From contig JARBJD010000146.1 of the NCBI GenBank assembly GCA_033064195.1, positions 113,276 through 177,275 on the forward strand: 64,000 nucleotides of DNA. The letters are read 5' to 3'. The notes below the pieces were generated by a model. The model saw only the letters and a program-made list of their open reading frames with translations, was not told the DNA's origin and searched no databases. Shown here piece by piece: positions 20,423 to 31,616 of the stretch. Position 1 is the stretch's first letter. Every line of letters starts with the position of its first letter. Position numbers and translations under genes: made by a program. Source of the stretch: Blattamonas nauphoetae (lineage: Eukaryota > Preaxostyla > Oxymonadida).

Positions 20423-22336
20423 ACTCTTGTCAGCATCATCGCTGGCACTGTGGAACTTGACGAGATCACATTCGACTCGGTCGACTTCGCCCACTCTCCA
20501 TTCATCTTCGACTCCTTCAAGTCCGCCACATTCGAAACTGTCACTGTCTCCAACAGCAACCTATGTTTGTTCATCGACGCTCTCGGAACAGGCTCAGCAT
20601 CCGAGATGACAATAAAGAGCTGTGCATTCACAAACATTTCCAAGCCAACATCATATGTCAATTCGGACAGCATGGGATTGTGTGAGTGGGAGACGGGACT
20701 GGTGTCGCTTACGAACTGCTCCACGTCAATCGAGTCGACGGAATTCACAGGAGTGGCGGAAGGAGTGGCTGTGCAGAGGGGCGGATGGCTCAGCTTGACA
20801 AGCGTGATGATGTCTGGAAATGGGATTTGGGAAGAGACAGTCTTGGCCAACAACAATCGTGTCTCTTCTTCCTTTCCTTCTCTCCGCCACAACATTCGAT
20901 GCTCAGACAATGGATTGATTGAGATTGGGAGTCTTCGTGGAGGGGACGGGATTGACACACCGTCGGCGTGGATCTCAGCGAGAGATTGTGAGGTGACAGC
21001 GAACGAAGCACTTTCTCGCTCGCCGTTCTTCGTCCCAACACTCTCATCATCGTCGACGAGCAAGCTGAACGCGAAGAAAACGGGATTTGAAGTGTCGATT
21101 GAAGGGACAACGTTGATTCCTTGCTCGCTCTTTCTGGAAGTGTTCGAGCGGAAGAAAGATGGGAAGGAAGGAAAGATGGTTCGGATTGGACTTTCTGAAG
21201 ACTCAACCGTCTCATTCAACGAAACTCAAATCGAATTGGATCTGCCTCTCTCATCGGTGTCAGGATTGGACAAGAATGTGGAATGGTTTGGACGGCTTGT
21301 GTTTGGGGAGGACGAAAGGACAACATCATTTGTGATTCGGAAGAATTCGGTGGACATTATGTGGTTGCTTCCCATCGTCATCTCCATCACTGTTGTGCTT
21401 GTGATCCTGTTGTTCATCGTGATCATCTGCTGTTGCGGAAGAAGAAAGGAGAAGGATGAAGAGGAAGTGGAAGATGGGGAAATGATCGAATCAGAGGAAC
21501 AGTCAATCGAAGACGAGAAAGATGAGGGTTTGGCAGGGAAGAGTATTGGAGTGAATTCCATCGATCCATTCTCGTCTTCGAAGTCGATCATCACAACTGA
21601 AAAGAAGGAAGAACCAGACCAATCGGATGACTTGATTGATTTGAAGGAGAACAGCATCATCGCAGAAGATTGGACAAACATGAAAGAGGACACACGCGGG
21701 AAACATCCAGATGACGAAGCAGGAGAAGTGCTGATCGGACATGATGGGAGGAAGGGAGACGAGAAGAATGAGGAGACGAGGAGAGAGTCAGAAGGAGATG
21801 GGAATGATGGGAAAGAGGAAATGGAGGATGTGTTGGAGAGACCGCACAAGGAGAAGAAGGTGAAGAAGAAGAGGAAGAAGAAGACGACATTGGGAGAAGT
21901 GGAGGAAGCGACAGTTGCAACTGAACAAACAGAGGAGCAGGATGGATTGGAAAGACGTGATGATGATGGAAGTGGAGAAGGAAAGAAGAAGAGAAAGAGG
22001 AAGAAAAAAGGAGTGGAGGGAGAGAACAATCATTCACTGAGTGTTGACGGACAGAACGAGGTGACAGTGAATGAAGAGGAGATGAAACAAGGAAAAGAGG
22101 GAGAGGGAGCTGTGGGAGGTGTGGGAGAATCGGAGGTGAAGAAGAAGAAAAAGAAGAAGAAGAAACGGGACGATGTTGTGGAAGAAGAGAACATGGTGAC
22201 AGAAGGAATGGCAGAAGTTGAGGGACTTGGAATGAAAGGCGAGCTCAGCACAATTGGGATCGCGATCGTTGCAGATGGGGGTGAATTGCGTAAGCTGATG
22301 CCCAGAGGAGAATCTAGCAGCACAAGGGACAAGTGA
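20423..22336 (+). pseudogene. 5'-truncated right-handed beta-helix surface protein with membrane anchor and Lys/Glu-rich tail
   Basis: From about 20423 to TGA 22334-22336 this segment matches the second half of the minus-strand RHBH gene at 24207-31616, in opposite orientation. The similarity starts abruptly inside a codon run (FTLVSIIAGTVELDEI); no signal peptide or early beta-helix repeats precede it, only a tandem array. An open frame from the internal ATG at 20450 gives 628 aa: the last beta-helix part, a transmembrane segment (MWLLPIVISITVVLVILLFI) near residue 310, a CCCGRR juxtamembrane cluster, then a tail of Lys/Glu-rich repeats (KKKKKKKKKRDD). The C-terminus after IAIVADGG differs from the paralogue. 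Without a signal peptide it is unlikely to reach the surface as made, so it is called a pseudogene; an expressed intracellular form cannot be excluded. Confidence 0.7.
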
Positions 22337-22387
22337 GCGAAGCGATGTCGACACTTTGATGGAAGAGAGAAATAAACATGTGGGTAT

Positions 22388-22572
22388 GATCACCGGACAA
22401 ATTTCTCTTGATTTGTTCATATCCTGTATTCGGATGTGTTAATTCTCTTTCTTTTATTATTTGACATGAATTGAAATCAAATTAACCCACTTTTTCGGAG
22501 TATTTTGTCGATCAAGAATCAACCCATATTCTTTTCTAAGTTGTTCGTGAAGTCGATTCTCCTTCAATGCGT
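22388..22572 (+). repeat. 185-bp flank repeat upstream of flavodoxin-ferredoxin copy B
   Basis: This block, from GATCACCGGACAAAT to the start codon region of the gene at 22567, recurs in reverse orientation at about 35523-35707, and its last 85-90 bp also precede copy A (8311-8400). The best conserved part is AACCCATATTCTTTTCTAAG. It may be the promoter carried along with the gene. Confidence 0.85.
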
Positions 22573-23636
22573 TTCGTCTTCATAACATTTTCAAATACTG
22601 GTACAACGGCGTTCATGGCGTCCCAAATTCGCGATATCCTCGTGTCCAAGGGTCATACCTGCACGGAACACGATGGGTTTGTTATCCTGAAAGAAGTCCT
22701 CTCCAATGTGACAGTCGACTCCAGAGTGCACATGACTCATCCTAATTTGCATGCTTTGCACACTGACTTGCACGATGCAGATGGGATTGGCGTCGGATGC
22801 TACTGCAATTACTTTGATGCTCCTCCCGGAGTTGATCTTGTTTTCTCTGAAAATACCATTCCACCGGAAATATTCCAGAATATCCGGTGTTATTTCACAT
22901 TTGCGTCGTATGGGGACATGCTCGGATCGACATTGACGACACTTTCAACAATCGTGCAGAAGAGACTGAATGCAGCGGAGTTTTTGGGGTCTTTTGCGAT
23001 GAGAGCGCCTCAAAACTCGCCTGCACTTCAACCCCGGATGGGCACTGTCGATGCGATTCGAGAGAAGGAACTGGCTAAACTTGTTTCTTTTGGTGATGAT
23101 CTTGTCTCAAGTCTTTCTCCTCATACAAAAATAAAGACTCACAGACAGAAGATTCCATCACAAAACTGCAGTCGAGCGATAGGACGGTCGATTTTTGGAG
23201 ATGTGGACATCGAGGACGCTCGCTGCACTCGATGCTCGACTTGTGTGACGAGGTGCCCGTACAACGCGTTATCAATCTCGGATTTTGGAAAAATCGTGTG
23301 GGACCGTTCACTGTGCCAGTTCTGCGGAAGATGCTTCAACAGCTGCCCGTCTCGCGCGATCAATTTTCCTCGACTGAAAACTGAGCTCAGAGAGCAATAC
23401 ACGTGGGATATGAATCAAACACATCTGAAAAGCAATGGTTCGCCAAGTTCCATCGCTGTTCTCCATCGGAACTTTATCGGCAAGCGTCCCCTGGAATTCT
23501 TTCTTTTTGGATTTCCGATTCTACTCGTCCTAACAGTGGTAGTGGTTGCTCTCTGTTTGTGACGAATGTAGCAAAGGTTATTCATGATCTCTATGTTTCT
23601 CCATGACAATTCTGGTTCATTATTTTCTGGAAACGA
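22476..23636 (+). repeat. Segmental duplication, copy B
   Basis: This is the inverted partner of 7241-8400. Both flanks and the whole coding sequence are shared with only scattered base changes. Confidence 0.9.
22567..23562 (+). CDS. Flavodoxin-like plus 2[4Fe-4S] ferredoxin protein with C-terminal membrane anchor (EFR1-type), copy B
   Basis: A 331-aa paralogue of the gene at 7315-8310, with the same FSNTGTT loop, both Cx2Cx2Cx3CP clusters and the same hydrophobic C-terminus. Three residues differ. All eight cluster cysteines are kept and the frame is intact, so both copies are likely functional. It lies 230 bp downstream of the truncated RHBH gene and is preceded by the 185-bp flank repeat, whose end touches the start codon. 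Electron transfer at a membrane is the expected role. Confidence 0.9.
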   Translation: MRFVFITFSNTGTTAFMASQIRDILVSKGHTCTEHDGFVILKEVLSNVTVDSRVHMTHPNLHALHTDLHDADGIGVGCYCNYFDAPPGVDLVFSENTIPPEIFQNIRCYFTFASYGDMLGSTLTTLSTIVQKRLNAAEFLGSFAMRAPQNSPALQPRMGTVDAIREKELAKLVSFGDDLVSSLSPHTKIKTHRQKIPSQNCSRAIGRSIFGDVDIEDARCTRCSTCVTRCPYNALSISDFGKIVWDRSLCQFCGRCFNSCPSRAINFPRLKTELREQYTWDMNQTHLKSNGSPSSIAVLHRNFIGKRPLEFFLFGFPILLVLTVVVVALCL

Positions 23637-24206
23637 GGCAGAGTGTGAGGTTGAACTGTCGCGATGACACTTTTGATCGGATCTAACTCCACGAAAAGAA
23701 GACGATTTTCACGGGACGATCCAACGGGAGTTGAGTGCAGGAATGACAGTCCTGCTGCCGCCACAGTCGAGACGGAACGACCCATCCTCTCGTCCAGATG
23801 GAAATTGTTCTCTTTGAGAACGTCAGGCCATCAACTGTTGTTCTCACGCCGAAATCTGTGTTGGACTGTCATACCTACCAGATTGATCGGCTCAATCAGA
23901 TGTTGTTTGGATAGAGCCTGCTGATGACGCTATGGAGAAGAACGAAGTAGATGAGAGTACTCCGTTTTGTGGAAGAAAGTGTTTGTAACATCACAATTGC
24001 GCGAAGGGTAGATCTCTCATTCGCTATCCTCATCAAACTGAGATGCCACACACACTCCAACCCTTCCACAGTCATCCCTGACTTGTTTGAGAACCTGTTT
24101 TCGAGAGTTCACAAAGAAGAATGTTCGACGTGAGATGGTAACGAAAGTTCACAAAATGAATTCTGTATTGCTTGAACGACACCTTCAATCTTCAGCCTCT
24201 GTTGAT
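23637..24206. other. Intergenic region with possible gene fragment
   Basis: Beyond the duplication end the sequence is unique. On the plus strand around 23800-23990 a short protein-like reading (MEIVLFENVRPSTVVLTPKS) is followed after a stop by another in the next frame (IEPADDAMEKNEVDES), suggesting a degenerate coding fragment. No family is recognised and no complete gene can be built. Confidence 0.3.
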
Positions 24207-24909
24207 TCACAATTCTGATTCAATCTCTGTCTCTCTTCTCCATTCCTCTTCTTTCCTCCCTTCTTCTTCTTTCCTCTTTTCAGATTCGTATCGTCTTTTC
24301 TTTTTTCCTTCTTTTTTCTTCTTCTTCTTCTTTCTTTGCCCTTCGTCCTCCTCATTCTGTGCTTCTTCCCCAATCATCTCACCAATCTCATCCTCTTCTT
24401 TCTCCAACTTCCGTCTTTCCTTTCCCTCCTCCTTCTCTTTCTTCTTCTTTCGCTTCGGCCGTTCATCCACATCCACAATCTCAGTCTCTTCTCTCCCTTC
24501 TTCTTCATTCATCTCTCTCTCAACTTTCTTCTTCTTTCGCTTCTGTAACACACCCCCATCTGCTTCGATCGCGATCCCAATTGTGCTGAGCTCGCCTTTC
24601 ATTCCAAGTCCCTCAACATCTGCCATTCCTTCTGTCACCATGTTCTCTTCTTCCACAACATCGTCCCGTTTCTTCTTCTTCTTTTTCTTCTTCTTCACCT
24701 CCGATTCTCCCTCACCTCCCAAAGCTCCCTCTCCCTCGTTTTTTTGTCTCATCTCCACTTCATTCACTGTCGCTTCGTTCTGTCCGTCGACCCTCAGTGA
24801 ATAATTGTTCTCTCCCTCCACTCCTTCCTTCTTCTTCTTCTTTCTCTTCTTCTTTCCTTCTCCACTTCCATCATCGTCACGTCTTTCCTGTCCATCTTGC
24901 TCCTCTGTT

Positions 24910-26723
24910 GGGACTGACTATAGTTCATCAGCAATCCCAACTAAAGTTCATCAGCATCCCACAATTGGAAAACTTGAAGATAGGTATTTGTTTTTTCGTT
25001 TAACATTGGAGATATTGCAATTCATAGTAGAAGAACTAAGAGGGAGGTATTTATCTGTTTGATTGATGGAGAATGGTGAAGAGTGGAAAAACTGTTTCTG
25101 ATTCAGAAATTCACCGGGAAGTCCACTACAATGAGCTCTACACAGCAAAGACAACTTTATTGAAGAGGGGAGAAGGAGATTGTGCTCCGAGAACGGATAT
25201 ATAGTGCAGAACGTCTAAAGGAGGATGAGATCAAACATAACAATTTGATCAGAGTCGGGAAAAGAGGAGTTAAGGAATATATCCAGTCAAATGATCATTC
25301 TTGGAGGAAGAGTGCTTGAAGAAAGTTGTAGATAAAGCAAGGAAGGTCTGACATGCGGTGAGAATGAATTGGTAAGAAAGGCGTGATTCAGAAGAAATCA
25401 GTTGATATCATTCTAATATCGAGTCGCAAGATCCATAAATGTGTATGAGATAGACTTCACTGAGAGGAATGTTTGATCCTGTTCGTCGAGGATCGCGTTC
25501 ATAAAAGAGAGGATTTGAGGGAATGAATCCTGCAATGTTGAGGTTTGAAACGGAGAATAATGGATTTGAAATGTGAGAATGATCACAAGAGAGATGTGAT
25601 ACTGTTCAAATATAGGATGATTGTTGAATGGGAGATGACCGCTTCGTCCGAGGATTTTGGATTCAAGACGTATGTAAACCCGCATGCAAACATCATATAT
25701 GGTGCAAGTGGGCATTTTACAGATGATGTGTATCGTTTTTTGGAAGAGATCGAGAAGAATAGAAACTTGAGTGGGATCCTCGGATTCCATCGTCAAATCA
25801 GAGATGATACGGTCGAAAAAAAGCACTACATTCATCACGAAGAGATTTGACGAGCAGACGGGGATAAATATCAGAGATGCTGGAGAGATTTGTGATTTAC
25901 AGAGCCTGTCGGAATCTCAGCTAAGAAAGCTTGCTGAGGACGCCGAGGCGTGCAGAACGGGAGTTGCAATTAGACTTCTGTCTTCATTTCATGCTCAATT
26001 CACGTCTGGACTTGATGAGAGTCGTAATGATGAGTGCCCAATCATAGTACCCGGACAAACCCGTTAGAGCGGATATACCCGTTAACCATTCCACATGAGC
26101 ATAGCAGTCCCCCCTCTTCACTAAAATTATCCTTCCACTTCCCGTCCATTACTCTTTTCATGATTTTTAAAACAGGAGTCCCTGTTGAAAGAATGATTGT
26201 GAAATGGAATGAGAAAAGTGAAAGTCGAAATGTGCTCGGAACTTAGCCAATGTCTTCCCAGGCGTCCAAGGGATGGTACATTGAGATACAACCTCTTTGT
26301 ACTCAGCATCACATACAGGGTGTCGTGGCTGGTCATTCATCGATTTGAACTGACCCATTGACCTCGATCAAACATCTGAACAGGGGACAAATCATTTCAG
26401 AATTCGAACAATAACTTTCTTTCAAGCGCAACATATCAGTCGTCATAATAAAAGTTTCAATGTGAAGTGTGGTATGTTGGTAACGGGTTTATCCGACTTA
26501 ACGGGTTTATCCGGGGACTATCATGTGTGAGCAGTTCTTCCTCGTTGTGCTTTCAAATTGACCTTCTTGATGTGAGAAATGGTTTCCGCGTCTTTGTCTC
26601 CCAGGCTCGATGACTTGAAACGGATTGGATGTCAAAAGTTGAAACTTGACATTTTGATCAAAACAGTGCTATGGGTCTCTGATGAACTATAGTTGGTATT
26701 GCTGATGAACTATAGACAGTCCC
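24910..26723. mobile_element. 1814-bp DNA transposon with 8-bp target duplication (hAT-like by duplication length)
   Basis: The ends are inverted repeats of about 45 bp that begin GGGACTG(A/T)CTATAG. Each end holds two copies of a motif close to AACTATAGTTCATCAGCA. The flanks carry CCTCTGTT at 24902-24909 and 26724-26731, an exact 8-bp duplication. An 8-bp duplication is usual for hAT elements, but the end sequence is not the common CAGGG. No transposase is recognised inside; frames at 25413-25838 (-) and 25771-26067 (+) look weakly protein-like. A smaller element at 26047-26518 lies within it. It sits in the RHBH pseudogene at a 135-bp coding repeat. Confidence 0.85.
26047..26518. mobile_element. 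472-bp nested MITE with doubled terminal motif
   Basis: The left end reads GTACCCGGACAAACCCGTTA followed by CGGATATACCCGTTA; the right end, reversed, reads GTCCCCGGATAAACCCGTTA followed by CGGATAAACCCGTTA. Flanks fit a TA duplication (26045-26046 and 26519-26520), though TCA or ATCAT duplications cannot be told apart because of sequence symmetry. Removal with one TA rejoins a plus-strand frame of the host element for about 30 further codons, a weak vote for TA. There is no coding capacity. It is probably a non-autonomous mariner/pogo-type element. Confidence 0.75.
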
Positions 26724-27005
26724 CCTCTGTTTGTTCAGTTGTCACTGTCATTTCCACATTCTCACCATCTTCCTCCACTCCTTCCTTCTTCTTCTTCTTT
26801 CTCTTCTTCTTTCCTTCTCCACTTCCATCATCATCACGTCTTTCCTGTCCATCTTGCTCCTCTGTTTGTTCAGTTGTCACTGTCATTTCCACATTCTCAC
26901 CATCTTCCTCCACTCCTTCCTTCTTCTTCTTCTTTCTCTTCTTCTTTCCTTCCCCACTTCCATCATCATCATGTCTTTCCTGTCCATCCTGTTCCTCTGT
27001 TTGTT
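26724..27005 (-). repeat. 135-bp in-frame tandem repeats encoding a Lys/Glu-rich tail
   Basis: The sequence CCTCTGTTTGTTCAGTTG starts at 26724, 26859 and 26994, an exact 135-bp (45-codon) period. A related unit lies across the transposon at about 24775-24909. Each unit encodes TEQTEEQDGQERRDDDGSG and a run of lysines. The paralogue at 20423 has only one unit. Confidence 0.9.
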
Positions 27006-30000
27006 CAGTTGCCACTGTCGCTTCCTCCTCCAGTTCTCCCAATGTCGTCTTCTTCTTCCTCTTCTTCTTCACCTTCTTCTCCTTGTGCGGCCTCTCCAAC
27101 ACATCCTCCATTTCCACTTTCCCATCCTTCCCATCTCCTTCTGGCTCTCTCCTCGTCTCCTCATGCTTCTCGTCTCCCTTCCTCCCATCATGTCCGATCA
27201 GCACTTCTCTTGCTTCGTCATTTGGATGTTTCCCGCGTGTGTCCTCTTTCATGTTTGTCAAATCTTCCGCGATGACGCTGTTCTCCTTCAAATCAATCAA
27301 GTCATCCGATTGGTCTGGTTCTTCCTTCTTTTCAGTTGTGATGATCGACTTCGAAGACGAGAATGGATCGATGGAATTCACTCCAATACTCTTCCCTGCC
27401 AAACCCTCATCTTTCTCGTCTTCGATTGACTGTTCCTCTGATTCGGTCATTTCCACATCTTCCTCTTCCTCTTCTTCCTTCTCCTTTCTTCTTCCACAAC
27501 AGCAGATGATCACGATGAACAACAGGATCACAAGCACAACAGTGATGGAGATGACGATGGGAAGCAACCACATAATGTCCACCGAATTCTTCCGAATCAC
27601 AAATGATGCTGTTGTTTTGTTCTCCCCAAACACAAGCCGTCCACACCATTCCACATTCTTGGCCAATCCTGACACTGACGACAGAGGCAGATCCAATTCG
27701 ATTTGAGTTTCGTTGAATGAAACAGTTGAGTCTTCAGAAAGTCCAATCCGAACCATCTTTCCTTCCTTCCCATCTTTCTTCCGCTCGAACACTTCCAGAA
27801 CGAGCGAGCAAGGAATCAACGTTGTCCCATCAATTGACACTTCAAATCCCGTTTTCTTGGCGTTCAGCTTGCTCGTCGACGATGGAGAGAGTGTTGGGAC
27901 GAAGAACGGCGAGCGAGAAAGTGTTTCGTTCGCTGTCACCTCACAATCACTCGCTGAGATCCACGCCGATGGTGTGTCAATCCCGTCCCCTCCACGAAGA
28001 CTCCCAATCTCAATCAATCCATTGTCTGAGCATCGAATGTTGTGGCGGAGAGAAGGAAAGGAAGAAGAGACACGATTGTTGTTGGCCAAGACTGTCTCTT
28101 CCCAAATCCCATTTCCAGACATCATCACGCTTGTCAAGCTGAGCCATCCGCCCCTCTGCACAGCCACTCCTTCCGCCACTCCTGTGAATTCCGTCGACTC
28201 GATTGACGTGGAGCAGTTCGTAAGCGACACCAGTCCCGTCTCCCACTCACACAATCCCATGCTGTCTGCATTGTACTGTGATGTTGGCTTGGAAATGTTT
28301 GTGAATGCACAGCTCTTTATTGTCATCTCGGATGCTGAGCCTGTTCCGAGAGCGTCGATGAACAAGCATAGGTTGCTGTTGGAGACAGTGACAGTTTCGA
28401 ATGTGGCGGACTTGAAGGAGTCGAAGATGAATGGAGAGTGGGCGAAGTCGACCGAGTCGAATGTGATCTCGTCAAGTTCCACAGTGCCAGCGATGATGCT
28501 GACAAGAGTGAAGTCGAGACTGCCAGTGCGTTCGAACTTGCACGATCTCAGAAGCAGTTCACCCACACCAGACGAGAACAGCACAGCACACGTCGCTGAG
28601 TCCAGATCGAATGTCAAGTTGGTGACTGTCAGTTTGTGGTCCACTTCGAAATCGCCATCCACGAAGCAGCTGTCTCCAACAACGAACACTGTTCCTTCAC
28701 CGTTCTCCGATCCAATCACAACGTTGTTCGGGTGGAATTCGATCGAGCTCTCCAGACGAGCAGACGACACAATCCACAGCGTCAGGTCTCCAGTTCCCTC
28801 CAAATGCTTGTGACCCAAGTGCATCCTCTGGCAGTGTCGTGTCACATGTCCACACCCGTTCGAATCTCGGCCTGTGGGTGACGCGTAAATCACATCAGCT
28901 CGGTACGGTAGGAGATAGAACAACAGCGTGATCTGGTTGAACGACGACGATTCATCTTCCGCTGAGTCGACGCCGAAGAGGAGGTGATCGTGGTCGGGTG
29001 AAGAGAGGCCAGAATACGACGAGGTCCAACACGAAGAGTCGATGAGGGTTGGGAAATCGTGGCCAGACACAAACACCCATTCGCCTCGCTTTCCAGTTCC
29101 AGGCGCAATCCACCTCCAAGACCAACGTCGGCAGCAGCGGTGCATTTGACGAAGGAGCAGGACGTGATTGTTGTTGAATGGGTGACGTTGACCACCATGC
29201 ATCCACCTCCATTCTTGGCTGAGGGGCAGTTCGTGAACTTCGTTCCCGTCACTGTGAGAGACCCCAGCTTCTCTGCGTGCATCCCTCCACCCGTGTTGTT
29301 TGTGGAGCAGTTCGTGAACTCTGATGCTTCAATGCTGAGCGACGTGGTGTCTGTGTTTCGGTTTGTAACAAACAACCCACCAGACCCTTCTGCTCCCCCT
29401 TTGCATCTTCTGAACATGGTGTCTGAAAGGGATGCTTTGTCAATTCTGTCGAGAACAAGCCCGCCTGTGTGTTTATCTGTCTCAGCCGTGCAGGCCTCGA
29501 AAAGACAGCTTGTCATGGTCACTGTCTTGTTTTCTGCAATTCTCATTCCGCCTCCAAGTCGCGACGTGCATCCTTTGATGATGCCATCGTTGATGATACT
29601 GGTGATGACCTGCCGAAGATAACAGCCTCCGCCTTGTGCTCGTGCATGACACGAATCAAACGTGCAGTTGTCCATGATGAGGCTGAGTGCCTGATGAAAC
29701 CGAAATCCTCCTCCGCCACCCGTCGTGGCATTGCAGTTTAAGAACCTCGATTTCGCTATATAACCAGCGTAGTGTGGGGGACCGGTTTCTGATCCATGGA
29801 AATTGACAGCGCCTGCAAATGTGGTTTGTGATGTCTGCGCGTGGCAGACACATTTTGTGAAAGAACACTCCGAGATGATCAGAGGGCCGGTTGGGCGGTC
29901 GACGAGGATGGCTGCAGCTCCCCAATCGTCGGTTCGAGTCATGTTGGTGAAAGTGCAGAGAGCGAAAGCGATCTGGGCAGACGCAACTGGTTGGAGAAAT

Positions 30001-30200
30001 TGATAGTCGAGGACAGACGTGGTGACTTGCTGCCCAACAAATTGGTGGGCGTCTGGTTTGTGTTTGGTGGGGATGACGAAATCGTGGGGAACTGGAGTGT
30101 GACAGAGCGAGAAAGATGTATTCTGGCAGAGAAGAGAGCCGCCCCTGTTCACATCGCGGATGGTCGTGCCAGCGAGGTGGTTGTTGGAGAGGGTGATGTC

Positions 30201-30783
30201 CAGGGTTTATAGTTGTCTGACACTTTACACGAGAACGTGAGGTTAAAAGACCTCACCTCCCCATTTTGGAGGTGAGGTCTCCTGGTGTCCAAATTAGGAC
30301 ACTCAAATGTGAAAAAAGTGAGATCATCGACCACATCACGACTCTCCGACACCATTTCGCACCTTAAATTTCCTTCAATTTCACCGGACACAGTTGAATT
30401 TCTCTTTTTTTCGCAAAAAACACAGAAATTGTCACTTGATCCAGATGACATAAAAGTTGGTGGGTTGGATCAATTCTCAGTTTTTCCATCGAGTGATCCA
30501 ACGAGACTTTCAATTTGATTTTAGATGTGAAATGAGCTTCTCGAATCCATTTAATGAAAAAAAAGAGGAAATTTCTCCTTGATAGAGCTTATTGAGATAA
30601 TCGAAGCGAAAAACAGCACCTCATTTTTTTCCACTATCCATCTCATATTTAGAAATTTTGTTCAATCTATAATCAATTTTTCATGAAATGAGAATCCTCG
30701 TGAAAATTAAACCAAAAACATAAATTAGAATAGAGGTGAGGTCTTTTGAGGGTGAGTCAGGTGAGGACCCGATCCAAACCCTG
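30201..30783. mobile_element. 583-bp hAT-type MITE
   Basis: The ends begin CAGGGTTT on both strands, and AAAAGACCTCACCTC recurs subterminally in each end. The exact 8-bp duplication GTGATGTC flanks it at 30193-30200 and 30784-30791. CAGGG ends with an 8-bp duplication are the hallmark of hAT transposons. There is no open frame of note, so it is non-autonomous. It interrupts the RHBH gene after the sequence encoding TLAACDIT. Confidence 0.9.
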
Positions 30784-31616
30784 GTGATGTCGCACGCGGC
30801 CAGTGTCTGGCGGAGACTCGCTCCTTTCGAAGCCCATTCTCTCTGCCGAGCGAGGACAGGGCTAGACATGTTCTCGAATCGCGTGTGCGACAGAACTGTC
30901 TCGATGACACTTGGAAGGGGATGTTGGGTTGATGTGGGCTGTTGGTGTGTGTCGTCGAGAGTGAGTCCTTCTGCTGTTGAGAATCGACTGTTCGACAGCC
31001 TGCATCCGGAAACGGCAACAGCGGCGTCGGAATACGCTGTCGAGTGCATTCTGCAAACAAACGAGGGGATTGTGCTGTGCGTGTTGAGGAGATGTGAGGA
31101 GACAATCGTGACGGACGAGGACGAGCGGGTTGGCGTATCTTCCTCGGCAATGGTGAACGGTGCTGACCAGGCCTCCACGTGAAAGTCACACTCACAGACA
31201 GTGAGCGATGTGGATCGGATGGTCGCTGCTTGGAGAAAGGGCGGGGTGTTCTCCGAATCCTGGAACAGGCCTTCGGCGTTGTTCTGCAAATCGAATAGAA
31301 ATGTCGAAAATGAAACAGTGCAATTCGAAAAGATGAAGATTGTGTGGTGATCGTGGGATAATACAGGCTTGATTGAGGTTGGTGTTGGGTTGGATGTTTG
31401 ATCGAATGATAGAGTCGTGGCCAAAGCTCCGTTGAGAGATAGATGTCTCCCCGAGAATTTGACATCAGATCCAACGAAATGGCCGGACGGAAAACGAACT
31501 GGTAGGTCATGGTTTGGATGGGAGGGGGAATCATGTTTCGCGATGAATTGCGTAAGAACGGTGGGAGTTTGCCATGAATGTGCATATAAAACGATGATAG
31601 ACGAAACGAGAGACAT

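Larger units (their letters stand above)
24207..31616 (-). pseudogene. Right-handed beta-helix surface-protein gene split by two transposon insertions and a frameshift
   Basis: The gene starts at ATG 31616 with a signal peptide (MSLVSSIIVLYAHSWQTPT) and runs to a TAG-type end at 24207. Coding blocks are 31616-30784, 30192-26724 and 24909-24207. Removing the insertions at 30201-30783 and 24910-26723 with one copy of each 8-bp duplication joins the flanks in frame (C-D-I-T-L-S-N-N at the first, T-E-Q-T-E-E-Q-D at the second). Between them is a frame change near 29095, where GGGLRLELE switches to EWVFVSGHDF in another frame; this is a small indel or a sequencing error. The protein part shows repeated short GG-rich beta-helix strands with paired Cys, a transmembrane segment near 27560 and a Lys/Glu-rich cytosolic tail. 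Such proteins are expected at the cell surface; their ligands are unknown. Confidence 0.8.

Noticed and set aside
19748-20494. Repeated minus-strand frames with HSLSELLQ and STLGVRSNRLL
   Set aside because: They arise from the 118/119-bp tandem array and lack a complete gene structure.
26693-27706. 337-codon plus-strand frame rich in Ser and Phe, similar to one at 24172-24804
   Set aside because: Both are antisense shadows of the Lys/Glu-rich tail of the RHBH gene.
30201-30783. Inverted GACCTCACCTC words as a transcription terminator or regulatory hairpin
   Set aside because: They are explained by the subterminal repeats of a hAT MITE with an exact 8-bp duplication.
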